Below, one piece after another: positions 15,469 to 22,929 of a stretch of 24,698 nt of DNA. The stretch's first letter is position 1; each line of letters begins with the position of its first letter. The notes below the pieces were generated by a model. It ran no database searches and was not told the DNA's origin. It saw only the letters and a program-made list of their open reading frames with translations. The DNA lies in the IMG/VR virus record IMGVR_UViG_3300049456_000002, positions 1 through 24,698 of that record; one strand, written 5' to 3'. This stretch comes from a virus. Position numbers and translations under genes: made by a program.

Positions 15469-17043
15469 TTAGCCCTGCGACTTCGACCGGGCCGGACCGG
15501 GCGGGAACAGGGAGCGGTACTCCTCGTCCATGAGGTCACTGTCGTCGCCGCCGGGTGAGCCGATGTCCTCGACCGGGAAGCTGTTCTTCGGGAGGCCAGC
15601 CAGGATCTCCCGGGTGCCCTCCGGGTCCTTATCCCAGATCCGCTCCCACCGGGCGCGGCCTGCGGGCGAGAGCTTCCCGGCGCGGATCGCCGCCAGGATC
15701 ACCTGGTCGCGCTCCCCGGCGAGCTGCTTCTTGCGGAACTCCTCCCCGGCGAGGACGCGCTTGTTCAGCCCCTCCCAGGCTTCCTTCTCGATGGTCATGA
15801 CACCGGGCGGCAGAGGACGGGCCGCGCCCACCTTGACCGACTCGGCCTTGTCCTTGAGCTGCGCGACCGCCGCGAGCAGCGCCTCGCCGTCCAGCTCCGT
15901 GTCATCTTCGCCCAGCCCTAGGCTTGCGCGCAGGCTGGCGAGCTGCTCGTCCGTGAAGTCCACGTCCGTGCCACCTTCCTTCGTGTTGTCCGCCGTCGCA
16001 TGTGCGTGGGCGTGATTGTCGTCGCCCGCATGGGTATGCGAGTGGCTATGGGTCTCATCGCCGCCCTGCGCCCCGTACGCAGGGTGATCGTGAGAGTGAG
16101 TGCCGTTGGGAGTGCCGTGAGGTTCGGCCGCCGCCTCCGGGTCGGGAGTAGTGTCGGCGGGCGGCTCAGGCTCATCCGCCGCCTTGGGGTCGGTCACGCC
16201 CTTCCGCGACTCATCACGTGAGGCGAACCGGAGCGTCCCCGCCTTCGGCTTGTCGCCCGGCTTATCGACGTACTCGATGCTCACCGGCACAGGGTCACCG
16301 AACGTCAGCTCGCCCTTCGCCGCCGAGATCGGCACCCGGAACACCGCGCCGCTGCCCTCATCGCAGACGATGAGCTGCAAAGGGTCGAGCTGAAGCTCGG
16401 TGATCCACATCGCGTACGACGTGTCTGGGTTGTCGTAGTAAGCCCGGCGTACATCTTCCGTGGTGATGCCCTGCGCCACGACAGAACCGGCCATCGGCTC
16501 GCCCCCTTCAAGGTGAAGCTTCCAGATAGTGTGCCCGGTGAGCAGGTCCGCCAGGTCTTTCGTCTCGGCCGCGATGCCGTACAGCACCGGGATGTCCTCG
16601 ATGCCGTTGAGCACGCCTACGCCGGGTGCGCTCACGCCGAGCAGCGCAACCGCCGTGATCACGAACGCGTGGTTATGCCCCTGCTGGCAGATCACCCCGT
16701 AGGTGCCCTCGATCGAACGCTCGGGGTATGCGGACGCCATGATCTCGCCCAGCCACGCGGGCATCCCCGAGTAGTCCCCGGTGATCTTGTTGCCCCCGGC
16801 GGTGAGCGTCAGGTTCTTCACGTTGCCGACGCGGGGTTCACCGTCGAACCTGGGGTCGACGTGACCGAGCTTGATCGCAGGGTCACCGAGGGACGGGCAG
16901 CCCGCCGCGTCCACAGCAGCCGCAAGATCCTCAGTGGTGAACGTCGTCATCCCGGTCGACAGATTCCACTCACCCGTCGCGACGATCTCGACGCCGGGGA
17001 TCGTCGCGAGGATGACCTCGGGAGCGTCACTCACTGACCTCAC
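15469..17043 (-). CDS. Prohead protease (Mu gpI-like) with fused scaffold and His-rich linker
   Basis: The product has 524 residues. The N-terminal 300 residues resemble the Mu gpI-type head maturation protease: VEIVATGEWN, FTTEDLAAAVDAAG, IKLGHVDPRF with GEPRVGNVKNLTL, GDYSGMPAWLGEIM and YPERSIEGTY. The linker at about 270-360 is Pro/Asp/Ala-rich and then His-rich, with 11 His within residues 309-348. The C-terminal third is charged and helical (DEQLASLRASLGLGEDD, LKDKAESV, EFRKKQLAGERDQVILAAI), as expected for scaffold. Maturation would cut scaffold and capsid arms. The start could be GTG 17043 or GTG 17034; both overlap the portal stop. Confidence 0.8.
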   Translation of the reverse strand: MRSVSDAPEVILATIPGVEIVATGEWNLSTGMTTFTTEDLAAAVDAAGCPSLGDPAIKLGHVDPRFDGEPRVGNVKNLTLTAGGNKITGDYSGMPAWLGEIMASAYPERSIEGTYGVICQQGHNHAFVITAVALLGVSAPGVGVLNGIEDIPVLYGIAAETKDLADLLTGHTIWKLHLEGGEPMAGSVVAQGITTEDVRRAYYDNPDTSYAMWITELQLDPLQLIVCDEGSGAVFRVPISAAKGELTFGDPVPVSIEYVDKPGDKPKAGTLRFASRDESRKGVTDPKAADEPEPPADTTPDPEAAAEPHGTPNGTHSHDHPAYGAQGGDETHSHSHTHAGDDNHAHAHATADNTKEGGTDVDFTDEQLASLRASLGLGEDDTELDGEALLAAVAQLKDKAESVKVGAARPLPPGVMTIEKEAWEGLNKRVLAGEEFRKKQLAGERDQVILAAIRAGKLSPAGRARWERIWDKDPEGTREILAGLPKNSFPVEDIGSPGGDDSDLMDEEYRSLFPPGPARSKSQG

Positions 17044-19339
17044 CCCACACGGCCATCACGGTGCCCCGGCAGCGGAGCCCGCCCTCACACCCGATGAACC
17101 CGCCGGACGGGTAGGCGTCCTCCGCGTCCGCGAGGGTGTCGAACGTCGTCCCGTCCTCATCGACGCACGCGTCACAGGTGTTGTCGTCCAGCACCTCAGT
17201 CGCCTCGTACGTTGCGGACCCAGCGGACTCCGGGGCCGCCTCCAGCACCGCTACCCGTCCCTCGTTCTGGGCGGCGGTGAGCGCAGCGCCGAGCTGGTCC
17301 TTCAGTGGCGCGTCCGACAGCCCGTCGAGGAACACGGCCACGTCGGCACCGGCATCCTCGGCTGGCCGAGGATTCGCCTTCCGCTTCGGCTTCGCCGCAC
17401 TAACCTGGAGCGCCTTCTGCCCCGCCTGCTGCCCCATGTACGAGCCGATCATCGCGGCCCGCGCAGCGGCGATCTTAGCGAGCTTCGCCTCGTTGATCTT
17501 CGCGTCCGCAGGGCTGATCACCACGCCCTGCGACAGCGCCTCCATGCTCATCATCGCGGCGGCCTGCTGCGCTGCCGTCATCATCGCGGACTTCAGGATG
17601 TCAGGTCCGTCGCCCGGTGACGGGGTGAGTGAGGCGAGCTTCTGCGTCTGGCCCTTGCCGACAGCGGCGACAACGGCGTCAACCAGGTCAACCCGATGCT
17701 GGGTGACCACGGGACGGTACCGCAGCATGAGGGACGCGAGGCTCGTCTGCCAGTCCGCCTGGTGGGTGTCGGCCTGGAACCCTGCGCGCTCCTCACGTGG
17801 CCCTGGCTGCCTACGCGCCATCACCGTGCGGGACGCGGCTGGCGCGGCTGGCTTAGCCGGTGGCGGTGTGGTGGGCTGGGCAGGGACGGCGTTGGGCACA
17901 GGGGCGGGCTTAGGCGGGGTAGGCGGCGTCCACGATGGCTTGAGGTCAGGGGCCGGGATAGGCGGGGCGTCAGGTCCCGCAGTAGACGGCACAGTCGAAC
18001 CGGGTGCGGGCGGGGTCGGGGACGCGCCGGGAGGCAGGTACGCGCCACCGGGCTGCCCTGGTGCCGGGATGCCACGCGAGGTCGGCTGCCAATCCCCGAC
18101 CCGCTGAGGCAGCCTCCACCGCTCCCGGATCCAGTCGTCCAGCGACTCATCCGGGGACAGCGCCCCGTACCTGGTCAGGTACTCCAGCGCCTCAGCCGTC
18201 ACCTCGTAGTTCTCGCCCACGTCAGTGCAGACCAGGCGCGGGGCAGGCTCATCCTCACCCCAGTTCACATCCACCATGTTCGTGAGGATTCCGGGCAGCG
18301 AACCCGGGTGCCCCGATGTCGCCGTGGTCGAGATCTCGTCGGCCACGCCCTGCAGCGACAGCAGGAACAGGTCGAGGAACGTCTCCCCGAGAGCCCTGTT
18401 CCCCGTGTCCGTCTGCCCCAGCTCGATGAGCTGCGCCAGGACCATCTTCGCCATCACCACGTCGAGGTACTTGATGAACCCAAGCGCATCAGGGACTGAG
18501 CCGATCATGCCCTGCAGCTCGAACTTGAAGCCCTGTGGCATACCGATACCGGACTGGTCGCCCGAACGGAACCCGGACGCCAGCAGGTTCGCCTCCTGCA
18601 CCTGCGCGGCGGTCGCCCCGGGCGGTGCCTCCACCGAGGGGACGCCCATCCCGAACCGGCGGATCGACGTTGCGTGAACCCGCCACGTCTCGTGCTTCAG
18701 CAGCCACGCGCCGAACGCCGGGCGGAGCATCGAGATCCCCGCCCAGTTCGCGCCCTCATGCTGGTTGACGTACCAGAGCAGCCGGTTCGCGGGCAGCGGC
18801 TCGGCCTGCGTCGTCTGCACGACTTCCCTGATCGAGCTGTCCGCGTTCAGGTGGATCTGCGCGAGCGTCCACGGTGACCGCTGACCCAGGTTGTCGAGCT
18901 GGAACAGCTTCGTCTTGTCATCGAGCCGGTACCGGAACTCGAACGGCATGTGACCGTAGACTAGGTGGTTCAGCGCCTCACGCAGATGACGCTGCCAGAT
19001 CACCCCGCGACGGCGAGCGGGGCCGGGGATGAGGTCGGTGCCGAGGATGCCGATGCCGAGCCCGTCCGCGCAGTGCTGCACCACCTCATCGCGGCAGCCC
19101 TCCGGGTCGAGCACCCACGTCGCCCGCATGATCGGCAGGAAATACGCGTTTAGCACAGCGCGTAGCTGCGGGTCATGCCGCATCCGCCCGTACGTGATCA
19201 CGCTCTGAGGCCAGATCAGATCGGCGGTGGTCTCCCACCAGTCAGTGAGAAGTCCCTGCCCCCACGTGCCCCAGTAGAGGTCGGTGGTGCCGATGTCGGA
19301 GGTCGGTGCAGTCAGCCGTGTGCTCGGGCTGCCTGCCAC
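17027..19339 (-). CDS. Portal protein fused to a MuF-like minor head domain
   Basis: The product has 770 residues, much longer than a simple portal. The GTG start at 19339 has a GGAGG site 7 nt upstream. Residues 1-420 look like the portal of the Mu gp29/DUF935 type: QSVITYGRMRHDPQLRAVLN, MRATWVLDPEG, HLREALNHLVYGHMPFEFRY, QHEGANWAGISMLRPAFGAW, and a QLIELGQTDTGNRALGETF segment. Residues about 430-540 are a Pro-rich linker. The C-terminal 230 residues are Ala-rich helices and then a gp30/MuF-like end with TEVLDDNTCDACVDEDGTTF and GCEGGLRCRG. The four Cys (722, 725, 751, 757) are the conserved pairs of that domain. It forms the DNA gate; the MuF part may be a minor head protein or ejected. Confidence 0.87.
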   Translation of the reverse strand: MAGSPSTRLTAPTSDIGTTDLYWGTWGQGLLTDWWETTADLIWPQSVITYGRMRHDPQLRAVLNAYFLPIMRATWVLDPEGCRDEVVQHCADGLGIGILGTDLIPGPARRRGVIWQRHLREALNHLVYGHMPFEFRYRLDDKTKLFQLDNLGQRSPWTLAQIHLNADSSIREVVQTTQAEPLPANRLLWYVNQHEGANWAGISMLRPAFGAWLLKHETWRVHATSIRRFGMGVPSVEAPPGATAAQVQEANLLASGFRSGDQSGIGMPQGFKFELQGMIGSVPDALGFIKYLDVVMAKMVLAQLIELGQTDTGNRALGETFLDLFLLSLQGVADEISTTATSGHPGSLPGILTNMVDVNWGEDEPAPRLVCTDVGENYEVTAEALEYLTRYGALSPDESLDDWIRERWRLPQRVGDWQPTSRGIPAPGQPGGAYLPPGASPTPPAPGSTVPSTAGPDAPPIPAPDLKPSWTPPTPPKPAPVPNAVPAQPTTPPPAKPAAPAASRTVMARRQPGPREERAGFQADTHQADWQTSLASLMLRYRPVVTQHRVDLVDAVVAAVGKGQTQKLASLTPSPGDGPDILKSAMMTAAQQAAAMMSMEALSQGVVISPADAKINEAKLAKIAAARAAMIGSYMGQQAGQKALQVSAAKPKRKANPRPAEDAGADVAVFLDGLSDAPLKDQLGAALTAAQNEGRVAVLEAAPESAGSATYEATEVLDDNTCDACVDEDGTTFDTLADAEDAYPSGGFIGCEGGLRCRGTVMAVWGEVSE

Positions 19340-19352
19340 GTCGACCCCTCCG

Positions 19353-21389
19353 TCAGAACGGAATGTTCATGATGTCGAGGTCACCGTGCCCGTTGCCCGT
19401 TGCCGAGCTATGAGCGGCGGCGACCGTCCTCTCATACTCTGAGAGCCCCGGCCTGGCAGGCGCTGGTGCGGGGGTCCATTCGGAAACGACTATACGCGCA
19501 GCGTAGGCCAGGACGTCAACCTGATCGTCGTGCGCGCCCTGCGGGAAGATCGCCAGCTCATCGCACCACTCATCGAGCCATGGTGCCTCAGCGGGAAACC
19601 ACACCTTCCCCGAGTGGACTCTCCCGGCGGCCGGGATAGCACGCGTCACCTTATCCGTGTCCGCGATGACCTCAGCGATCGCGTACCCCGCCGCCTGCGC
19701 GTCCTTCACGAACGTCGAGCTGTAGAACTGCTTCTCGACGTACGCCTGATTGAACCGCCACTTCGCGGCCAGCGGAGGGAGCAGCGCGAAGTGGTCGTGC
19801 ATCTCGACATGAGCCCTCGTCCTGTCGAGCAGGATCAGGTTCCCGCTGAGGTCCACCGCCCAAACGGCGATCACCGTCCAGTCGGCGCTAGTCTTCACCG
19901 ACGCGGCCACGTCCACCGTGGCGAACCGCCACGTGTCGTCCATCGTGACCGGCTGGCCATCCAGGTCTATGCGCTTACGCCCGTCGTTCCACGGCTCCAT
20001 CGACCGCCAGTACCGGAACGTGGCCCGCCTGAAGAAGTTCCCCTCGGGTGCGGTGGGCGACTGCTGGTAGATCCCCGAGAACACGTACGAGGACATCGTC
20101 GCCTTGAGCCGCCTGAAGTACCCTGCCGCCCTGCCGCGCACCGACACCAGTTCCTCGCCTACCGCACGGTGCAGCGGGTCGTCCGGCTCGTCAGCGATCG
20201 CCGGGATCTTCAGGACCTTCCAATCAAGCGGGGACGGGCGCGATGCTAGGCGGCCCGCGAGGTCGTCCTCGTGCCAGCGAGTATTGTGCGACGCCAGCCC
20301 ATTTGCTATGAAATTTTCCGTCCGGTCAATCTGAAGGTCGAACACGTCCTCCCGCCCGGCGGGGACGACTTCGACTATCTCATCGGTCGTGACGGCGTAG
20401 GTACTTAGCGGCTGCGTCGCAGGTGACTCCCCGCCATTTGCCCCAGTGACCAGCCGGATACGATCGCCCGGCTTGAGCGTGCCCGTTCGCTGCCACGTCT
20501 CGGCTCCTTGCGCGTCCACAGTTAGGAACGGGTGCCGAGCGTTCGCGCGCACCGTTCGTCCTGATCTCATCCTAATACGGAAGATTCGATCGGGACCTTG
20601 GCTCGCCCAGTTGCGCACCGTGGAAGTTGACAGCTTCCCGCCCTCATACGTGGCCACCGTGTCACCCGGCCGTACGTCCCGCAGCGGCTTCTCCGCGCCG
20701 TCGCCCATCAGCACGGGTGTGTCGCCGGTCATGCACTGGATGAGCACGACCTTGCCGTTCGGGGCGAGACGGGTCAGCGCGACGGACTCCCACCAGTCCC
20801 AGGCTGTGTCCCGCACCTTCGAGGACTCCGCTGCGGCCCTGTCTTTCACCGGGTCGTCCACGATCAGCACGTCCACTGGGCGTCCGGCGAGAGGCCCGCC
20901 GATGCCGACGCAGTACACCCCGCCGCCAGATGGCGTCTCCCACCGTCCCGCCGCCGCAGAGTCACGCCGGATCTTGATGTGGAGTCCACCGCACTCCATC
21001 TCGCATTCACCGCGCGGTAGGTGCGATCGGCATGGGTTCAGGGCGATGTCCTGCTTGATGTCACGGCCCCACCTGAGCGCGGTGTCCTGCTCGTAGGAGA
21101 CGATCGCGATGCGGAGCGTCGGGTCATGGTCGAGCAGCCATTCGGGGAACCGGCGAGAGCACTTCTGCGACTTGCCCTCCTGTGGCGGCAGGAACACGGC
21201 GAGGGCGTTGACCGGTGAGCTGGCCTCCATCAGTTCCACGAGCGCGTCATCGATCAGGGTGAGGGCGGGTGACGTGCCGACCTTCGGGTCTAGTCTGCTG
21301 GCGAGGGCACCGGGAGTCGGGTACCGGCGCGGGCGCTTCTCCGCTAGCTTGGCCGCGAACTCCCAGGGTGAAACACTCGCCGTTGTCAT
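19353..21389 (-). CDS. terL: Terminase large subunit, interrupted by an intein
   Basis: The precursor has 678 residues; the mature protein would have 527. It is the packaging ATPase and nuclease. Walker A is PPQEGKS (68-74) and Walker B is VLIVDD (174-179). The coupling motif TRWH begins at residue 370, immediately after the intein (219-369). The nuclease part has Asp493 (ATVDVAAS), Glu552 (YVEKQFYSS) and Asp621-Asp622 (HDDQVDVLAYAA), the usual acidic triad. The ATG at 21389 has no convincing ribosome binding site but has a -10-like TAGCAT just upstream. A 376-bp gene-free island with repeated motifs lies upstream of this start. No small terminase gene is seen in the window. Confidence 0.95.
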   Translation of the reverse strand: MTTASVSPWEFAAKLAEKRPRRYPTPGALASRLDPKVGTSPALTLIDDALVELMEASSPVNALAVFLPPQEGKSQKCSRRFPEWLLDHDPTLRIAIVSYEQDTALRWGRDIKQDIALNPCRSHLPRGECEMECGGLHIKIRRDSAAAGRWETPSGGGVYCVGIGGPLAGRPVDVLIVDDPVKDRAAAESSKVRDTAWDWWESVALTRLAPNGKVVLIQCMTGDTPVLMGDGAEKPLRDVRPGDTVATYEGGKLSTSTVRNWASQGPDRIFRIRMRSGRTVRANARHPFLTVDAQGAETWQRTGTLKPGDRIRLVTGANGGESPATQPLSTYAVTTDEIVEVVPAGREDVFDLQIDRTENFIANGLASHNTRWHEDDLAGRLASRPSPLDWKVLKIPAIADEPDDPLHRAVGEELVSVRGRAAGYFRRLKATMSSYVFSGIYQQSPTAPEGNFFRRATFRYWRSMEPWNDGRKRIDLDGQPVTMDDTWRFATVDVAASVKTSADWTVIAVWAVDLSGNLILLDRTRAHVEMHDHFALLPPLAAKWRFNQAYVEKQFYSSTFVKDAQAAGYAIAEVIADTDKVTRAIPAAGRVHSGKVWFPAEAPWLDEWCDELAIFPQGAHDDQVDVLAYAARIVVSEWTPAPAPARPGLSEYERTVAAAHSSATGNGHGDLDIMNIPF
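20283..20735 (-). other. Mini-intein in the terminase large subunit (class 1 type)
   Basis: An in-frame insert of 151 residues splits the sequence VVLIQ / TRWHEDD at the ATPase coupling motif. Intein residue 1 is Cys (CMTGDTPVLMGDG, block A). Block B has RHPFLT with His68; Asn65 replaces the usual Thr of TxxH. Block F is VFDLQID with Asp133 and ENFIANGL, and the end is ASHN with the penultimate His150 and Asn151. The +1 residue is Thr. These are the residues for standard class 1 splicing. No endonuclease motifs fit in this length, so it is a mini-intein that cannot home by itself. Splicing is needed for an active motor because the insert breaks motif III. Confidence 0.93.
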
Positions 21390-21395
21390 ACCCGG

Positions 21396-21425
21396 ATGCT
21401 ACAGTTCAGCCGTGCCCGTGCGGTG
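21396..21425 (-). promoter_or_regulatory. Possible promoter for the terminase gene (leaderless transcript)
   Basis: Reading the minus strand, TAGCAT (21401-21396) is a good actinobacterial -10 element. Only 6 bases separate it from the terL ATG, so transcription would begin at or near the start codon, which fits the missing ribosome binding site. The -35 position (17-base spacing) has no TTGAC box; it is occupied by CACCGCA (21425-21419), one copy of the motif repeated in this island. A phage activator binding there is possible. This is prediction only. Confidence 0.3.
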
Positions 21426-21732
21426 AGTGCCCGTCACCTTCCTCACCGGTATCCCGTCATCTCGCGTGCGGGCCTCACGGCTACCGCAGGTGCCACGCCA
21501 CCATCTTGCGATCCGGGTCCTGGTAACCCCAGCTAGCTAGCGGGTCAGGTTGCAACCATCACCGCTGCGGACATCACCGCACGAAACGCGACCCCCGCGA
21601 GGCCCTTGCAATGGCGCATCGCGAATCGTGGGCGACTGTCACTCTACCCCCGCCGAAACGTTGTGCGGTGAAGTATCCCTCGCCGTCGCCCCGGCTAGCT
21701 GCGGTGCGCACCGCAGCAGGACTTTCACCGCA
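21419..21732. repeat. Cluster of CACCGCA motifs in the gene-free island between terL and the tRNA
   Basis: CACCGCA occurs at 21575-21581, 21709-21715 and 21726-21732 on the plus strand. It occurs as TGCGGTG at 21419-21425, 21664-21670 and 21700-21706. Two direct copies extend to CACCGCACGAAAC (21575 and 21726), and the copy at 21664 extends to a similar TTCACCGCACAACGTTTC on the minus strand. A partial extra copy, CATCACCGC, is at 21557-21565, 15 bp before the next. No convincing gene fills 21390-21765. Possible roles are a small-terminase binding site (pac or cos region), an operator or an origin; the sequence does not choose between them. Confidence 0.65.
21698..21717. promoter_or_regulatory. 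20-bp perfect palindrome built from two CACCGCA half-sites
   Basis: The sequence GCTGCGGTGC GCACCGCAGC is its own reverse complement over 20 bases. It contains two facing copies of the CACCGCA heptamer, with the dyad centre between bases 21707 and 21708. Such symmetry suits a dimeric DNA-binding protein. It lies 48 bp before the tRNA 5' end and about 310 bp before the terL start. It could also form a short-lived cruciform or RNA stem, but there is no loop and no U-run, so it is not a terminator. Confidence 0.55.
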
Positions 21733-21765
21733 CGAAACATGAGTCTATCGTGCTAGTCTCCGTAG

Positions 21766-21839
21766 CGCGGAGTAGAGCAGTTCGGCAGCTCGCCTGCCCC
21801 ATACGCAGGAGGTCGCGGGTTCAAATCCCGCCTCCGCAA
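21766..21839 (+). tRNA. Initiator-type tRNA with anticodon CAT (tRNA-fMet-like, unusual anticodon arm)
   Basis: It is a full cloverleaf of 74 nt. Acceptor CGCGGAG pairs with CTCCGCA except for C1 and A72, the mismatch that marks bacterial initiators. The D stem GAGC/GCTC has A11:T24, also initiator-like; the variable loop AGGTC and the T loop TTCAAAT match bacterial fMet tRNA. The anticodon stem is CCTGC/GCAGG, so only one of the three G29-31:C39-41 pairs of initiators remains. The loop is CCCATAC (21798-21804) with anticodon CAT at 21800-21802 and C instead of the near-universal U33. CCA is not encoded (CCT follows). It is on the strand opposite to all protein genes and is followed by a hairpin. 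Confidence 0.85.
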
Positions 21840-21843
21840 CCTA

Positions 21844-21885
21844 GGCCCCGGCCCGGCTTTGCCCGGATGATGCCGGGGCCTTCTA
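21844..21885 (+). terminator. Hairpin terminator after the tRNA
   Basis: A 9-bp perfect GC-rich stem, GGCCCCGGC (21844-21852) with GCCGGGGCC (21872-21880), has a 19-base loop that can form an inner CCGG/CCGG pairing. It starts 5 nt after the tRNA and is followed by TTCTA. The U-run is weak, as is usual in high-GC actinobacterial terminators. It could also act on leftward transcripts coming from the genes at the right. Confidence 0.65.
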
Positions 21886-21969
21886 CGCGGGTAGGCGCAA
21901 ACCTGTGACCAGGCGAAACTGGGAACGGAAGGCCCCGTAGGTAACCACACCTGACCCGGGGTTCCGCCA

Positions 21970-21996
21970 GCCAGGCTCTCGCTCACGGAGCCTGGC
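21970..21996 (-). terminator. Hairpin after the glycosyltransferase-like gene
   Basis: A 9-bp perfect stem, GCCAGGCTC (21970-21978) with GAGCCTGGC (21988-21996), and a 9-base loop lie 10 nt past the stop of the gene ending at 22007. There is no U-run, so it is a weak terminator or an mRNA end-stabilising hairpin. Together with the tRNA hairpin it may separate the right-hand genes from terL. The 21897-21969 stretch between the two hairpins shows nothing else I can name. Confidence 0.5.
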
Positions 21997-22006
21997 GGGC
22001 CATTAC

Positions 22007-22699
22007 TCACGGTGACACTACCCCGAGCATCTGCGACTTTACGTGCCCAACACGGACCCCAGTGTGGAGCAAAAGCGGCACCTCGGCCAGCGCCAGGCGC
22101 ATGCAGAACGACATGTCCTCCCCGAACTCATCACCGTCAACGACCATCTCGCAGAACCACAGCCCATCGTCGCCAGGGTTGTGCTTGGAGATCCGCTCGA
22201 ACGCATTCCGGTGGATGAGGATGCACCCGGTGCCCACGGCGGCGACCTGGATCACCGCGCCCTTATCCCCGATCTGCTCCGGCCGAAGGAACCCGAACTT
22301 GAACCGGCCCTCACTGTCCTTGCCCGCACCGTACGCGATCGGCATGTCCTCACCCTCCGGACGCCCGTTGAACAACGCCGACACGACCGGCGTCTCATCG
22401 GGGTCCGCGATGTCGAGCAACGCGGGGAGCGTCTTCCGGGTGAAGATGATGTCCGTGTCGATCATCCACAGCCACTCATGATCGGTGGCCAGGAACTGGC
22501 GGGCGATCTGATTCCTGGCCTTCGACAGCACCGGGCCGGTTGGGAAGGCGAGGACGCTGGCGACTAGTGAATCCTCGGAGGTCCCCTGGTCGAACACGCT
22601 CATCATGAACTCGGTTCGCACCGTCCCCGGGTGGGGGAACGCGAGCAGCACATTACGGCTCGTCTTGTCCCATGCCATCGGCTTGCCGCTATGGCTCAC
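22007..22699 (-). CDS. Glycosyltransferase-like protein (GT-A fold)
   Basis: The product has 230 residues. The start is GTG 22699 in a GTGA overlap with the upstream stop; ATG at codon 8 (MAWDKTSR) is an alternative. The motif WLWMIDTDIIF contains Asp81-x-Asp83, the metal and nucleotide-sugar site of GT-A enzymes. RNQIARQFL (62-70) and a C-terminal GEDMSFCMRLAL (Glu194-Asp195) fit the donor site and catalytic base region of GT2-like proteins. His219 (GHV) may be a metal ligand. Similar phage enzymes decorate virion proteins or DNA. Which target this one has cannot be told; the repeat-rich protein encoded just upstream is one candidate. There are no membrane segments. Confidence 0.72.
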   Translation of the reverse strand: MSHSGKPMAWDKTSRNVLLAFPHPGTVRTEFMMSVFDQGTSEDSLVASVLAFPTGPVLSKARNQIARQFLATDHEWLWMIDTDIIFTRKTLPALLDIADPDETPVVSALFNGRPEGEDMPIAYGAGKDSEGRFKFGFLRPEQIGDKGAVIQVAAVGTGCILIHRNAFERISKHNPGDDGLWFCEMVVDGDEFGEDMSFCMRLALAEVPLLLHTGVRVGHVKSQMLGVVSP

Positions 22700-22929
22700 T
22701 GCCCCTCCAGGTAGTCGATCGCCGTGATTTGGATGTCCGGGTTATCAGGGTAGGCGGGCGTGACCTCGCTGACGCGGAACGGCAGCGTCCGGCACCGGAA
22801 CCACACCGCGACGACTTCGAGGGTTTCCGGGTTGACCTGGATGTCGATGGTCGAGCTGCCGTGGATCGTGCCGCGCTCGGCTATCTCCCCGGCGACGTAC
22901 GTGTCGCCGTAGTGATGCGGGCCGTTCAC
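22696..22929 (-). CDS. Small protein of unknown function
   Basis: The product has 77 residues from GTG 22929, which overlaps the previous stop as GTGA; upstream in-frame sequence is Arg/Gly shadow. The sequence is beta-rich: HYGDTYVAGEIAERGTIHG, STIDIQVNPETLEVVAVWF and RTLPFRVSEV. It is plausibly a small structural protein of the virion. I do not recognise a named family. Its stop overlaps the start of the glycosyltransferase-like gene, so the two are probably coupled. Confidence 0.6.
   Translation of the reverse strand: MNGPHHYGDTYVAGEIAERGTIHGSSTIDIQVNPETLEVVAVWFRCRTLPFRVSEVTPAYPDNPDIQITAIDYLEGQ

Noticed and set aside
21532-21541. GCTAGCTAGC palindrome
   Set aside because: It is short, made of simple overlapping restriction-type repeats, and has no link to the CACCGCA motif; it could be chance.
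21766-21839. tRNA as an attachment-site remnant
   Set aside because: The whole cloverleaf is present with its own hairpin downstream, no integrase gene is nearby and no second partial copy of the tRNA 3' end was seen in the window.
21753-22010. 85-residue minus-strand reading frame over the tRNA
   Set aside because: It is the antisense translation of the tRNA T arm and anticodon arm (the RRRDLNPRPPAYGAGE peptide is a known artefact) plus terminator sequence, with no ribosome binding site.
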